A stretch of 64,000 nt of DNA, from positions 22,550,859 to 22,614,858 of the forward strand of contig NC_091301.1 in NCBI RefSeq assembly GCF_038502225.1. The letters run 5' to 3'. A program made the translations under genes and the position numbers. How positions within the stretch are numbered: the stretch's first letter is position 1; the number at the start of each line of letters is the position of its first letter. This document shows, piece by piece, positions 24,677-36,397 of this stretch. Source of the DNA: Cherax quadricarinatus (taxonomy: Eukaryota > Arthropoda > Malacostraca > Decapoda > Parastacidae). The notes under the pieces were generated by a model. That model searched no databases. It was not told the DNA's origin and saw nothing but the letters and a program-made list of their open reading frames with translations.

Positions 24677-25763
24677 AAAACAAAATTCCTCCTCCATTAA
24701 TAATACCTAACTGAGTGCTTGAAATTAGATCAAAAATATGGAATAAAAACCGGTATCACATGCAAAAATTATATTACTTATGCCTATGTCTATCACAATA
24801 AAGATGTAAAGTAAAACGCTAGAACAGTAAAGTAAACTTTCGATTTCCCACTTAGACATATGGTATTCATAGCTAAATTAAATAATATAACTCACGAAAC
24901 TGTAATATAGCAGTAAATCAAGGACAAGCACAAATAAGTAAACATATTCTGTTATTATAGCTTAATTAAACAGATTTTTTACAAGGAATATGTAAACAAT
25001 AAATATAAGACAACATGCTGACATAAGTAACATTAATCAACTTGAATAATAAAGTACATAACCTCTTCTCCTATAAACATTACTAGATTTAAAAAGAGAA
25101 ACTTTCGTTTTTCTTTTTGGGTCGCCCTGCCTGGGTGGGATACGGCCGGTTCGTTGAAAAAAAAAAAACATATAAAATATTATTACTCAAAAGCTGGAAG
25201 ATAAATATTATTATTTACGAATTACTAAAATACAAATCAGCAAACACAAGACAATGGCAGAAAATGTCATGCAGTACAAAACAGTGTCAAGCGGTGCCCG
25301 AAAATGACATGCAGTGCAAAACAGTGTCAAACAATACCTGAAAATGACATGCAATGCTTTACCAAGCAAGATAATACATCAAACAATGTATCATTCGTAA
25401 GTAACAATTGAAGAGAAAACATCCAGGGTTAACATGCGGGGCTAATTATACATCCATCCTTCAAGGGGACACCTGCCTGAATGTTGGAAAAAGGCTCTCA
25501 TTCCAAGTATTTAGAGCTACTCTCCCATTCATCGGATCAAACCTTTTGGCTTGCCATTCCCCAGGAGCTGAATGGTCACTGCGGGTTGAGCGCTGTCGAA
25601 ACCGAGTGTAAAAATATGTGCTTAACTAAGATTCTGTTTGACTTACAATTTCGTAAGTTTTCTCAAAAACCAAAATTGTTTTTTTATATAAAAAAAGTCT
25701 GATTTTTCCGTATATTGTGTACATTCACATAAATAAATTGAAAAAATGAGCTTGTGGAACAGT

Positions 25764-25765
<2 letters not shown>
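24677..25765. other. unannotated region with RTE-like 3'-end remnant
   Basis: 25105-25175 carries TTTTTGGGTCGCCCTGCC, GGGTGGGATACGGCCGG and an A run, matching the RTE-like LINE 3' end at 10507-10652. 25250-25345 repeats ATGCAGTACAAAACAGTGTC-type sequence three times. No gene. Confidence 0.55.
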
Positions 25766-26036
<271 letters not shown>

Positions 26037-27121
26037 GGGAAGTACCACCTCTATAGCTGGAATGGGGACCCTCATCCTCAGAGAAGACAATAAACGTACC
26101 TCAGAGAAAACTCAAGGTTCTCCCCGGAGCTGTTTGAATATTTTCTTCTCCTACCACCCCCTATATGTTTATTATTCTATGTGAACATTTATTAATAAAC
26201 AAAATACATTTACAGAAAAAAACATAAACATGAATACAATGGCACAATGTATCAAAGATGATGAATTTTCTCCAGCTCCTCCGAGGCTGGACGTGAGCCA
26301 AGTATGCAGCAAGCATTTCCCCTCTGGATGGCGACGCTGAGGCGCTGGAACATGAAAGTGGCTGCCCTTGGGTCCCTGGTGGTGTCGATGAGTCTGGAAC
26401 CCAATTCTTTAAGGAAACGTGTGGCATTTTTTCCCCATGATCCCAAGGTCTCCGATCCCACTGGGACAAATTGATACTGTTGGCTAATGTCCCTGTACTT
26501 GCTGATCTTGTACTCCTCCCTGTGGTCAGCAGCTCCTCCCTGTCGCCCCACACTGTGACGGATATAGGTGTCAGCCAGTGTGGACACACAGGTATAGTCC
26601 CATGCTAAGAGCTTGCCATTCTTCCAAGGATAGATGGTGATCCCGTCGGGGCGGTTTGCTGGGTTGTGGGTATTGTTTGCTGCAAGTGATCGTGGCTCCC
26701 TCTCGGCAGGGCATCCAGCTGTAGCAAGGGTTCTCTTAATGATGTCGTTGACCTCGTTGTGTCTTGCATGCCAGCCCTTGGTTTTGGAACAGTTAAGACC
26801 ATGTAGACCGTATTGGTCTGCTTGCACTTCGCCGCAAATACACATATATTCTGTGTGAATTGGGGCAGCAAGGCGCAGAGCCACTGCAATACGGAGGGTC
26901 TTAGGGTCGAGTCGCGTTCCCATTGCCGATATGGGAACTGTTTGGAGGAAGTCCCCGGAGTGAGGTGCACTCACAGCCTGGAGACGGGCAATCTCCCTAT
27001 CTGATGTTGCAGCCCTGAGCATGTTGGCAAGCACCTTTTCAGCAATTGGGCTATCCCAGCTTGACTGTTTGTGAGCCAGTGCTGCACTAGGGTTTGGTGC
27101 TGGAGCAGCAAGAGTCTCCCA
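26037..27121 (-). mobile_element. 5'-truncated REL-endonuclease LINE in a TA array
   Basis: A 1,085-bp minus-strand copy with (TA)n directly on both sides. The 3' UTR is 26037-26251; the rest is one open frame. It shares its C-terminus with 39688-40194 and its N-terminal part with the more degraded copy at 30227-32240. Confidence 0.85.
26252..27121 (-). CDS. LINE C-terminal region with restriction-like endonuclease (partial)
   Basis: The frame is open from the TA-array junction to a stop at 26252, about 289 residues; the true N-terminus with the RT is missing. Numbering from the in-frame GTG at 27034, motifs appear in order: C65-x-C67 with H78-x3-C82 (a CCHC-like knuckle), R91-H92 in RHNEVND, P129-D130 in RPDG, W145-D146 after 15 residues, then EEYKISKYRDI. 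CCHC, RH, PD..D and K..KY in this order characterise the C-terminal restriction-like endonuclease of R2/R4/NeSL-type non-LTR retrotransposons, which nicks target DNA to prime reverse transcription. Assigning this family to a clade is inference. The frame has no internal stop, so the copy is fairly young. Confidence 0.8.
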   Translation of the reverse strand, partial: WETLAAPAPNPSAALAHKQSSWDSPIAEKVLANMLRAATSDREIARLQAVSAPHSGDFLQTVPISAMGTRLDPKTLRIAVALRLAAPIHTEYMCICGEVQADQYGLHGLNCSKTKGWHARHNEVNDIIKRTLATAGCPAEREPRSLAANNTHNPANRPDGITIYPWKNGKLLAWDYTCVSTLADTYIRHSVGRQGGAADHREEYKISKYRDISQQYQFVPVGSETLGSWGKNATRFLKELGSRLIDTTRDPRAATFMFQRLSVAIQRGNACCILGSRPASEELEKIHHL

Positions 27122-27194
27122 TTATATAATATATATATATATATAATATATATATATATAATATATATATATATATATACATAAAGTACACATA

Positions 27195-27283
<89 letters not shown>

Positions 27284-27290
27284 TATATAT
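27122..27290. repeat. (TA)n array, interrupted
   Basis: TA dinucleotides with AATATA breaks and an ATACATAAAGTACACATAAT interruption. It lies between the 5' end of the REL LINE copy and the 3' end of the RTE-like LINE. Confidence 0.95.
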
Positions 27291-29248
27291 TTTATTATCA
27301 CACTGGACGATTCCCACCAAGGCAGGGTGGCCCGAAAAAGAAAAACTTTCACCATCATTCACTCCATCACTGTCTTGCCAGAAGGGTGCTTTACACTACA
27401 GTTTTTAAACTGCAACATTAACACCCCTCCTTCAGAGTGCAGGCACTGTACTTCCCATCTCCAGGACTCAAGTCCGGCCTGCCGGTTTCCCTGAACCCCT
27501 TCATAAATGTTACTTTGCTTACACTCCAACAGCACGTCAAGTATTAAAAACCATTTGTCTTCATTCACTCCTATCAAACACGCTCACGCATGCCTGCTGG
27601 AAGTCCAAGCCCCTCGCACACAAAACCTCCTTTACCCCCTCCCTCCAACCTTTCCTAGGCCGACCCCTACCCCGCCTTCCTTCCACTACAGACTGATACA
27701 CTCTTGAAGTCACTCTGTTTCGCTCCATTCTCTCTACATGTCCGAACCACCTCAACAACCCTTCCTCAGCCCTCTGGACAACAGTTTTGGTAATCCCGCA
27801 CCTCCTCCTAACTTCCAAACTACGAATTCTCTGCATTATATTCACACCACACATTGCCCTCAGACATGACATCTCCACTGCCTCGAGCCTTCTCCTCGCT
27901 GCAACATTCATCACACATGCTTCACACCCACATAAGAGCGTTGGTAAAACTATACTCTCATACATCCCCCTCTTTGCCTCCAAGGACAAAGTTCTTTGTC
28001 TCCACAGACTCCTAAGTGCACCACTCACCCTTTTCCCCTCATCAATTCTATGATTCACCTCATCTTTCATAGACCCATCCACTGACACGTCCACTCCCAA
28101 ATATCTGAATACATTCACCTCCTCCATACTCTCTCCCTCCAATCTGATATCCAATCTTTCATCACCTAATCTTTTTGCTATCCTCATAACCTTACTCTTT
28201 CCTGTATTCACTTTTAATTTTCTTCTTTTGCACACCCTACCAAATTCATCCACCAATCTCTGCAACTTCTCTTCAGAATCTCCCAAGAGCACAGTGTCAT
28301 CAGCAAAGAGCAACTGTGACAACTCCCACTTTATGTGTGATTCTTTATCTTTTAACTCCACGCCTCTTGCCAAGACCCTCGCATTTACTTCTCTTACAAC
28401 CCCGTCTATAAATATATTAAACAACCACGGTGACATCACACATCCTTGTCTAAGTCCTACTTTTACTGGGAAATAATTTCCCTCTTTCCTACATACTCTA
28501 ACTTGAGCCTCACTATCCTCGTAAAAACTCTTCACTGCTTTCAGTAACCTACCTCCTACACCATACACCTGCAACATCTGCCACATTGCCCCCCTATCCA
28601 TCCTGTCATACGCCTTTTCCAAATCCATAAATGCCACAAAGACCTCTTTAGCCTTATTTAAATACTGTTCACTTATATGTTTCACTGTAAACACCTGGTC
28701 CACACACCCCCTACCTTTCCTAAAGCCTCCTTGTTCATCTGCTATCCTATTCTCTGTCTTACTCTTAATTCTTTCAATAATAACTCTACCATACACTTTA
28801 CCAGGTATACTCAACAGACTTATCCCCCTATAATTTTTGTACTCTCTTTTGTCCCTTTTGCCTTTATACAAAGAAACTGTGCATGTTCTCTGCCAATCCC
28901 TAGGTACCTTACCCTCTTCCATACATTTATTAAATAATTGCACCAACCACTCCAAAACTATATCCCCACCTGCTTTTAACATTTCTATCTTTATCCCATC
29001 AATCCCGGCTGCCTTACCCCCTTTCATTTTACCTACTGCCTCACGAACTTTCCCCACACTCACAACTGGCTCTTCCTCACTCCTACAAGATGTTATTCCT
29101 CCTTGCCCTATACACTAAATCACAGCTTCCCTATCTTCATCAACATTTAAAAATTCCTCAAAATATTCCCTCCATCTTCCCAATACCTCTAACTCTCCAT
29201 TTAATAACTCTCCTCTCCTATTTTTAACTGATAAATCTATATAAATCC

Positions 29249-29250
<2 letters not shown>
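27291..29250 (-). mobile_element. 5'-truncated RTE-like LINE
   Basis: Minus-strand copy: 3' UTR 27291-27560, then the coding frame to the junction with the (TA)n array at 29251. The endonuclease half is absent. Fragments of the same family lie at 6498-6921, 10507-10652 and 25105-25175. TA arrays flank both ends. Confidence 0.9.
27561..29114 (-). CDS. RTE-like reverse transcriptase (partial, one upstream stop)
   Basis: The frame encodes about 517 residues. RT blocks in order, counted from 29063: GKAAGIDGI near residue 16; YKNYRGISLLS near 76; AFMDLEKAYDRMDR (catalytic motif A) near 144; LRQGCVMSPWLFNIF (motif B) near 208; LLFADDTVLL (motif C, intact DD) near 251. The C-terminus has LLRWFGHVERM and GRRGRGRPRKGW, typical of RTE-clade LINEs. 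Upstream of a TAG at 29115-29117 the same frame continues to 29250 with NRRGELLNGELEVLGRW-type linker sequence, so only one stop separates this frame from the truncation point. The RT itself looks intact, but the element cannot be autonomous without its endonuclease. No host role is suggested. Confidence 0.88.
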   Translation of the reverse strand, partial: CIGQGGITSCRSEEEPVVSVGKVREAVGKMKGGKAAGIDGIKIEMLKAGGDIVLEWLVQLFNKCMEEGKVPRDWQRTCTVSLYKGKRDKREYKNYRGISLLSIPGKVYGRVIIERIKSKTENRIADEQGGFRKGRGCVDQVFTVKHISEQYLNKAKEVFVAFMDLEKAYDRMDRGAMWQMLQVYGVGGRLLKAVKSFYEDSEAQVRVCRKEGNYFPVKVGLRQGCVMSPWLFNIFIDGVVREVNARVLARGVELKDKESHIKWELSQLLFADDTVLLGDSEEKLQRLVDEFGRVCKRRKLKVNTGKSKVMRIAKRLGDERLDIRLEGESMEEVNVFRYLGVDVSVDGSMKDEVNHRIDEGKRVSGALRSLWRQRTLSLEAKRGMYESIVLPTLLCGCEACVMNVAARRRLEAVEMSCLRAMCGVNIMQRIRSLEVRRRCGITKTVVQRAEEGLLRWFGHVERMERNRVTSRVYQSVVEGRRGRGRPRKGWREGVKEVLCARGLDFQQACVSVFDRSE

Positions 29251-29310
<60 letters not shown>

Positions 29311-29318
29311 ATATATAT
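29251..29318. repeat. (TA)n array
   Basis: TA dinucleotides between the RTE-like LINE and the 244-bp repeat cluster. Confidence 0.95.
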
Positions 29319-30226
29319 GCAAGGAATTCGCGAGAGCATGCGAAATATACACAAACACTGATCTCTGGCTGAAGGAGACTCGAACCTACGAACCTTAGGA
29401 CAAGGTACGCAGTGCTTTACCAATCTACCCACACTGGACCAATACCTTGGCGTGTAGCATGAGCTACACGTTTGATCCAAGGCAGCCAGCTTTCAGGGAG
29501 AAGGCTTACAGCTTTTCATCTCATCCCCTGCATGCATCAGCCTTACTAGAGATTTGAACAATGCAAGGAATTCGCGAGAGCATGCGAAATATGCACAAAC
29601 ACTGATCTCTGGCTGAAGGAGACTCGAACCTACGAACCTTAGGACAAGGTACGCAGTGCTTTACCAATCTACCCACACTGGACCAATACCTTGGCGTGTA
29701 GCATGAGCTACACGTTTGATCCAAGGCAGCCAGCTTTCAGGGAGAAGGCTTACAGCTTTTCATCTCATCCCCTGCATGCATCAGCCTTACTAGAGATTTG
29801 AACAATGCAAGGAATTCGCGAGATCATGCGAAATATACACAAACACTGATCTCTGGCTGAAGGAGACTCGAACCTACGAACCTTAGGACAAGGTATGCAG
29901 TGCTTTACCAATCTACCCACACTGGACCAATACCTTGGCGTGTAGCATGAGCTACACGTTTGATCCAAGGCAGCCAGCTTTCAGGGAGAAGGCTTACAGC
30001 TTTTCATCTCATCCCCTGCATGCATCAGCCTTACTAGAGATTTGAACAATGCAAGGAATTCGCGAGAGCATGTTTGTGTATATTTCGCATGCTCTCGCGA
30101 ATTCCTTGCATTGTTCAAATCTCTAGTAAGGCTGATGCATGCAGGGGATGAGATGAAAAGCTGTAAGCCTTCTCCCTGAAAGCTGGCTGCCTTGGATCAA
30201 ACGTGTAGCTCATGCTACACGCCAAG
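29319..30226 (-). repeat. 244-bp tRNA-derived repeat: three direct copies plus one inverted
   Basis: Three direct copies with a 244-bp period are near-identical (for example ATGAGCTACACGTTTGATCC near 29457, 29703 and 29947). From 30072 the sequence turns back on itself: about 155 bp of inverted copy follow, with 22-bp arms meeting near 30071. On the - strand each unit contains an A-box-like GTGGGTAGATTGGTAAAGCA and a B-box-like GTAGGTTCGAGTCTCC, so it is tRNA-derived. The inverted copy breaks off at 30226, where LINE sequence begins. Confidence 0.88.
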
Positions 30227-32240
30227 GCATCCAGCTGTACCAAAGGTTCTCTTTATGATGTCATTGACCTCATTGTGTCTTGCATGCCAGCCCTTGGTTT
30301 TGAAACAGTTAAGACCACGTAGACCATATTGGTTGGCTTGCACATCGCCGCAAATACACGTATATTCAGTGGCGCAGAGCCACTGCAGTATGGAGGGTCT
30401 TAGGGTTGAGGCACATTCCTATTGCCGATATGGGAACTGTTTCGAGGAAGCCCCCGGAGTGAATTGCACTCACAGCTTGGAGACGGGCAATCTCCCTGTC
30501 TGATGTTGCAGTGCTAAGCATGTTGACAAGCACGTTTTCGGCTATGGGGCCATCCCAGCTTGGCTGTAAACCAGTGCTGCACTAGGGTTCTGTATTCCTG
30601 CTGAGTCACTGAGGTTATCAGGAAGAATTTGTCTTATTAACTCGTTTGAAGCTATGGAAAAGGACAGGAAAGCTGGTAGGCAATCTTGGAGGATCTGTGT
30701 ACTCCCAGCCCCCCAAGCCCGACCGGAAGTGAGGCTTGCAACCACTGTCCATCTTCAAGGGAAAGACTCAATACACTCTCTAGCATGATCTTTAGGAGAG
30801 AGTCATATTCCTTGAGTTTTGGACTGCTGAAGGCTGGGGAGCATCTCAGAAAGTAGGTAAGTTTTGGGATTGACAGGCACCTGGTAAGTAGGTAGAAGGC
30901 ATCATGTGTATCAATGTTTTTCATTCTGCCTTCCATCGTCCGGAGGTCTGAGACTTTTTTTTCTAGGATCAGATCGATGACATTGGACCCAAGAGGAGCG
31001 CTAAGGAGAGTGCTATTGGCTGGATCAATGGCTCTTGCTCCTGGTAAAACAACGCTAATATTCTGGATCATCTGTCGATTGGTAGAAACTATTTCACATT
31101 TGGTGGGGTTTAAAGATAGGCCCAGGCTTTCTCCCATGTCTTTAATTTTTCTGATGTCCTCTAGGAGAGATTCTGTTGTGCCAGCTAGGGTACCGTAGTC
31201 CATGAACCAGATATTGAGCTCACTGGAGAGTGCTTCTGTGACTTCCTTGATTACCAAACAGCGAGAGGCGAGAGGGTCCCCCTGTCGCGCACCTTCACAC
31301 GAGTCCATTTCATTGTCCCCAAACAATAGTTTAGAAGTCACACTATAACACGATTCTGTGAATGGATAGAGGGAAGGGAAGTTTCTAGAAACTGCTTGGA
31401 AAGCAGCATTCTTTCTAAGTTGAAAGCGTTAGCAAAGTCCAATTTGATCAAGGCTTTTTCATCGGACATGTTGTTGATTTATACTCGTGCTGCGTGGGCA
31501 GCTGCTGCACAGCCTTGTTGAACACCAAAACCGAGCTGAGTTGATTTCAGCATTGCAGCAGCCTCTTGACTCACCCTTCTTACTGCAGCCTTGGCAACTA
31601 AGCGCCGAAGGGTGTTGCCTACTGCAATGGGCCTGATTCCGCCATCCTTTTACCGGAGGGCACACAATGAGGCACCAAAGAAAAGGGGTCTAATGGTCTC
31701 TGGGACACTGCCAGCCAAGCACAGGTTGGAAAATTTGGTGAGTTCAGGCAGCAGCCTCTCTGAAATATCACCAAGTGCTGGATTGAGCATTTGTTTTAAG
31801 TGTTGAGGCCTTAAACCGGTGAAATCTCCTGCTGAGCCCTATGGAAATGACATAGCAGCTTTATATACCTCAGCATCCTGTCACGGTAGCTGTCAGCTCT
31901 GTCTACTGGGAAGGGCTGTTGTTTGTTCCCATTTGGAGCTCCCCTGGAGCCTACACATCCATTGTGTGCACGGATGTTGCCAGTTGAGGGACTAAGTGCA
32001 CATTCCCTGTGACCCACCTGGCAGATGCCTCGTGAACGATGGCTTTGGCTCTGTCGTGAAGATTCCTGGGAACCCGGGACTTCTTGTGACATTGCTGACA
32101 TCGTGGGGGTGGGGGGGGCGCCAGCTGTGGGGTAACGGGCGAAGGACAGTATGGATGCACGGGGGATGAGGGTGAGGGAGTAGTGAGTGGCAGAGCGAGT
32201 AATTGATGGGGCACCAAACGGCAACACTCTTGGTCAGGAA
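30227..32240 (-). pseudogene. degraded REL-endonuclease LINE with reverse transcriptase
   Basis: The minus strand reads a Cys-rich N-terminal piece (CQQCHKKSRVPRNLHD, near 32100), then an RT with several disruptions. TGLRPQHLKQMLN, GGIRPIAVGNTLRRLVAKAA, LGFGVQQGCAAAAHAAR and LDFANAFN (motif A) are followed by a frameshift near 31420. The frame then resumes as NFPSLYPFTESCYSV, EGARQGDPLA (motif B) and WFMDYGTLAG at motif C, where the usual DD reads DY. TAA stops fall near 31650 and 31489, and a further frameshift near 30690 leads into AGMAPIAENVLVNML, which overlaps the start of the copy at 26252-27121. The endonuclease part is cut off by the junction at 30226. Dead copy; it shows the family has an RT upstream of the REL domain. 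Confidence 0.85.
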
Positions 32241-32614
32241 GTCAGTGGGCCTAGGCTGGGATGAGGGGAACAGGGACCAGGGGCCAGGGACCAGGGACCA
32301 GGGGACCAGGAAAATTGTTAAACTACGGTATTATTCGAGTTTGGCAGCAAGCTTTGTTTGATCAACCTGACTGTGTGGGTTATGACGCTGAAGAACAAAA
32401 TCATGAAAAGAATTAAGAGGGTTGATAGGTCATTGGTGGAAGGTTCAGAGAGAATAAACGGAAGAGGGAGTTAGCTGAATGAAGTGGAATCATGAACCCT
32501 GAGTTGTCCTCACTCAGGGAAGCCACTGTCGCCTCTCAAAGCACATGTTACACTCAACCAAGGTGTGAAACGTTTTGGAGATTCCTTTAGAGATGTCTCA
32601 TTCTCTCTCTCTTT
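32241..32614. other. unannotated stretch with GGGACCA repeats
   Basis: 32270-32310 holds about six copies of CAGGGACCAGGG-type sequence. 32602-32632 is a short CT tract plus T run at the LINE 3' end. Otherwise nothing recognised. Confidence 0.5.
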
Positions 32615-33097
32615 TTTTTTTTTTTTACACAGGGTTTGACAAGGTTAAGGATCCCTAGCTTTATTGACAGCTATTTACAGGTTAAGGATTCCTAACTTGA
32701 TTGGCAAGCTAAGAGCTGTTACCTACATCAGTTCATTTGAAAGCATTTTTATTGTTATGAGACATACAAGTAGGGAACAGGATGAAGCTGGAGCCATCTG
32801 TGGGCAAGCATTTTCATTTGATCAACTGACTTTATCTCGTTGACATCATTATGCTGTACGAATGTGTTCCATACTCGAGTCATCCTGGGTATGTATGATC
32901 TCAGATGGAGTGATGTTCTGGAGAAGGGTACAGCCAGAGTGAAGTTGCTGCTTTCTGCCCGTCTTGTGGTATAGAAGCTTGCTTCACGCTGTCCTCGAAG
33001 CGGATCCAAGTGTGGTACTTTGACAATATTGGCCTTGTACATAACAGTAAGGACACTCACATCCCTCCATGTTGAAGGCTCTGCTGAAATGACAGAT
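32615..33097 (-). pseudogene. Jockey/CR1-type LINE, C-terminus and 3' UTR
   Basis: The - strand 32755-33060 encodes 101 residues including YKANIVKVPHLDPL, RTSLHLRSYIPRMTRVWNTF and SVDQMKMLAHRWLQLHPVP, ending YLYVS. The 3' UTR ends in ACCCTGTGT plus poly(A), next to a GA tract. It is nearly identical to 12246-12648 but extends further 5'. A CT array interrupts the upstream side at 33098. Confidence 0.82.
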
Positions 33098-33720
<623 letters not shown>

Positions 33721-34000
33721 GGGTATAATGAGATCGCTTGCCCCAGGCAAAGTATTCGAATGCAGTCATCTACGTAGGCATCCGATTCAAAGATAAGATT
33801 GAGTAGATCGTTGAATTAGATATTCCATAACGATGGACTCAGCACACTACCCTGTGGAACGCTGGTATCAAATGAGTTTCTTAGGATCTCGCTTAAGAAC
33901 TGCCCTCAGAGATTGACCTAGAGGCTAGTGCTATAAATTATTGTTTTGCTAGGCGACTCCAGTGCCACGAAGGCACTAACAATGTTCAGTACAGTTACGG
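33721..34000 (-). pseudogene. Jockey/CR1-type LINE reverse-transcriptase fragment
   Basis: The - strand reads SVPQGSVLSPSLWNI (RT motif B), a stop, FNDLLNLIFESDAYVDDCIR (motif C, variant of the usual Y-x-DD) and decayed flanks. It parallels the RT fragment at 37880-38160 in order and sequence. It may belong to the same original element as 32615-33097, now split by the CT array. Confidence 0.7.
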
Positions 34001-34914
34001 AGCTTACAGCTTACATTCAGTGGATTTCAGTAGTGAGGCCATTTAGTGGAGTTCATCCGGTGACTGGTGACTGCAGTGACTGGTGCCATCCAGTGGCTAG
34101 CGCCTTACATAATCCAGTCAACCTAGCAAGAAAAGTGAATCAACCTAAAATCTAATTGCAAAAGAATGTATTTTTTAATGTGCGACATTGATGAATACTT
34201 AAGAAACATAGTATCCAAAACGAAGGAAAAAAAAAAAGAAGATTGTAACGTTACTAAAATGAAATGTACATTTGTGATTTATTTTTTGTAACTAATTGTT
34301 TTTCTTATGGTATAAATTTTAGTGGTAACTCTCGTGAAAATCCGCCCAAAAATGCACCAGTGCTATTAAAATTTAATTATCTTAAATATATTTTTTAAAT
34401 ACTAGCAAAAAAACAATGCACTGGGTGTGCGGACTATATACGGGGCGTCCATTAGATAAGGCAAATGATTGAATTTTGAACATAACCAGCGTGATGTTAT
34501 GTATTTTCAACATATGTTAATATTAATAGAAAAAATATACAAAACAGAACAGAACAGACTCTATTACAGTACATAAAATTTTTTACAACTCATCCATGTT
34601 GTCCATACAAGGTAAGGTTGGAAAAGTTACTTAAATTTTAGTGAACATTGTAAACCATGTTTCTTGTAGATACGTGTACCGTTTCGTTTCACACTCTGTA
34701 TCGTAAATTCATCTGATTTCCTTCAGTAGAGTTTCTGTTCGTGATTTAAGTCGACCTTTGACCAATGTCCATCCATAACCTTCTAGATCCAAGCGCCTAC
34801 CCACTGCTGAACTGGAAATACAAATAAAAAAACAAGGGCGCTGTGATATTCTGATGTAGCTGTTGGTGTCAGAGAATGAACCTGGACAGAAGACGGGTTA
34901 TTTGTTTTACACTA
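34001..34914. other. unannotated AT-rich region
   Basis: No gene or element recognised. A short frame at 33946-34155 has no domain. Confidence 0.5.
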
Positions 34915-35145
34915 ATCAATTTTACAGGCTAAGAGTTATCCTACCTCAGCTCATTTCAACGCCCAGCCCTAAGATGCCACCCACACCAGTCGGCTAACAC
35001 CCAGGTATTTATTTGCTTCTAGGTGAACAGGACAGCAGGTGTAAGGAAATACGTCCAGTGTTTCCACCCGTACCGGGGATCGAGCCACGGACACTCAAGT
35101 GTGTGAGCTGAGTGCACTACCAACCTAGCTGTGGAACAGCTTGCA
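34915..35145 (-). mobile_element. minus-strand tRNA-derived SINE beside a LINE 3'-end scrap
   Basis: 34915-34972 resembles the Jockey/CR1-type 3' UTR (CAGGCTAAGAGTTATCCTAC, CTCAGCTCATTT). 34975-35145 is the SINE family of 8762 and 21099 on the - strand: it contains the complements of GGGTGTTAGCCGACTGGTGT, CCTGTTCACCTAGAAGC and GGTGGAAACACTGGACG, and a tRNA-like head (CGATCCCCGGTACGGG; TTGGTAGTGCACTCAGC). Confidence 0.8.
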
Positions 35146-35360
35146 TAAATGTTCTCCCGAATTCGTTAGTAACGCGGCGCATCAAGTCCTTCATCTGGCG
35201 TACCACTCAGTGTAGAGGCAGACAATCGCCTCCGGTTGAGGTGACCTTATCAGTGTCTGCTACTCTGCAGAATACTTCTACCTTCCTCTCGACGTATTTT
35301 TTCTTCAGTTTTATGAAATGAACCCATCCCCACTGCTAAACAGGCGTGACGTTGTGTCTG

Positions 35361-35403
35361 CCGTCTACGTGCATGCAGGGACGGACTGCATGCACGTAGA
35401 CGG
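35361..35403. repeat. perfect 18-bp hairpin
   Basis: CCGTCTACGTGCATGCAG (35361-35378) and its exact complement (35386-35403) are separated by a 7-base loop. It lies in otherwise unremarkable DNA. Confidence 0.85.
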
Positions 35404-35599
35404 TAGAACGTCAAACTGTCAATTTATGGACCGCGGTTCAAGCTCCTCGTTCACCCTGCTGTTTATCCATTGACAGTTGTTTATTACAACTTAATTTGAG
35501 TCCATATGCAATCAAGTTCCAAGTCTCTAGACACAAAGCACTCTGCAGCGTATTAATATTCCAAATATCCTTGAGCTTGTTGGATTTGTCTAACCTAAG

Positions 35600-35790
35600 G
35601 AACAGATCGATTGCTGGGGCACTCAGCTCCCGGTACGGGTGGAAACATTAGGACGTGTTTCCGTAAGACACTTGCTGTTCTTGTTCACCTAGCAGTAAAA
35701 TAGCTACCTGAGTGTTAGTCAACTGATGTGGGTCGCAAAATTGACCTAATTTACCCGAAATGCTCTGCAAAACCAGGGCTTTCTGTATGA
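35600..35790 (+). mobile_element. tRNA-derived SINE, 5'-truncated
   Basis: GGTGGAAACATTAGGACGTG, TTGTTCACCTAGCAGTAAAA, GAGTGTTAGTCAACTGATGT, GACCTAATTTACCCGAAATG and CTGCAAAACCAGGGCTTTCT match the SINE at 8762 most closely, including its 3' part. Confidence 0.85.
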
Positions 35791-35844
35791 CAGTAAGCCA
35801 TTAATGTAAGCTAGACCTGTATACCTTGTACTTGAAGTAAAATT

Positions 35845-35858
35845 ATTATTATTATTAA

Positions 35859-35922
<64 letters not shown>
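35845..35922 (+). repeat. (ATT)n microsatellite
   Basis: About 25 ATT triplets with one AAATT break. It follows the SINE at 35600 closely. Confidence 0.95.
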
Positions 35923-35923
<1 letters not shown>

Positions 35924-36395
35924 GGAACTGAAGTCAGTGTGAAAGCAAAGCAAAGCTGTGGCATGCAAAGAATACATAACCTTTATTCGGCGTATGTACA
36001 AACCCTCATTGAAAGGCTATCGCCCCCAACCAGCGAACCAGGTGCTAAGGGTTAACGATGGGGTCCCATCGTTCAATTAGTACCCAGGTTCCAGCCAATG
36101 AGAAGATGGTTTTGGCAATCGCAGAGGTGTTGTGGGTACCACACACCTGTCTGCCCTTGTCATTTTCATTCTAGAGCTGGTTGAAGCACGGTCTGCTCTC
36201 TAGTGGCTTCTATTCTGCCTTGCTTACCGTGGAGTGCACTAATACCTATCGGTGTACATAGTGTATATAGTGTACATAATTCTGTTCTTACTTGGTGAAG
36301 GATAATATAAGTCAAAAGTTTTTCTGCTGTGTTCATTTTGCTCCCTTTACACCCAGGATAACAGGCCTTTGGGACTCCTGGGTTGCAATAAATGC
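35923..36395. other. unannotated region, possibly old LTR-like sequence
   Basis: No gene. 36129-36363 begins TGTTGTGGG, ends GGATAACA and contains repeated GTGTATATAGTGTACATA. I considered a solo LTR but see no matching second copy or clear target duplication. Confidence 0.3.
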
Positions 36396-36397
36396 CA

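Noticed and set aside
36129..36363. Solo LTR
   Set aside because: Has TG and CA ends, but no second copy and no clear target duplication in the window.
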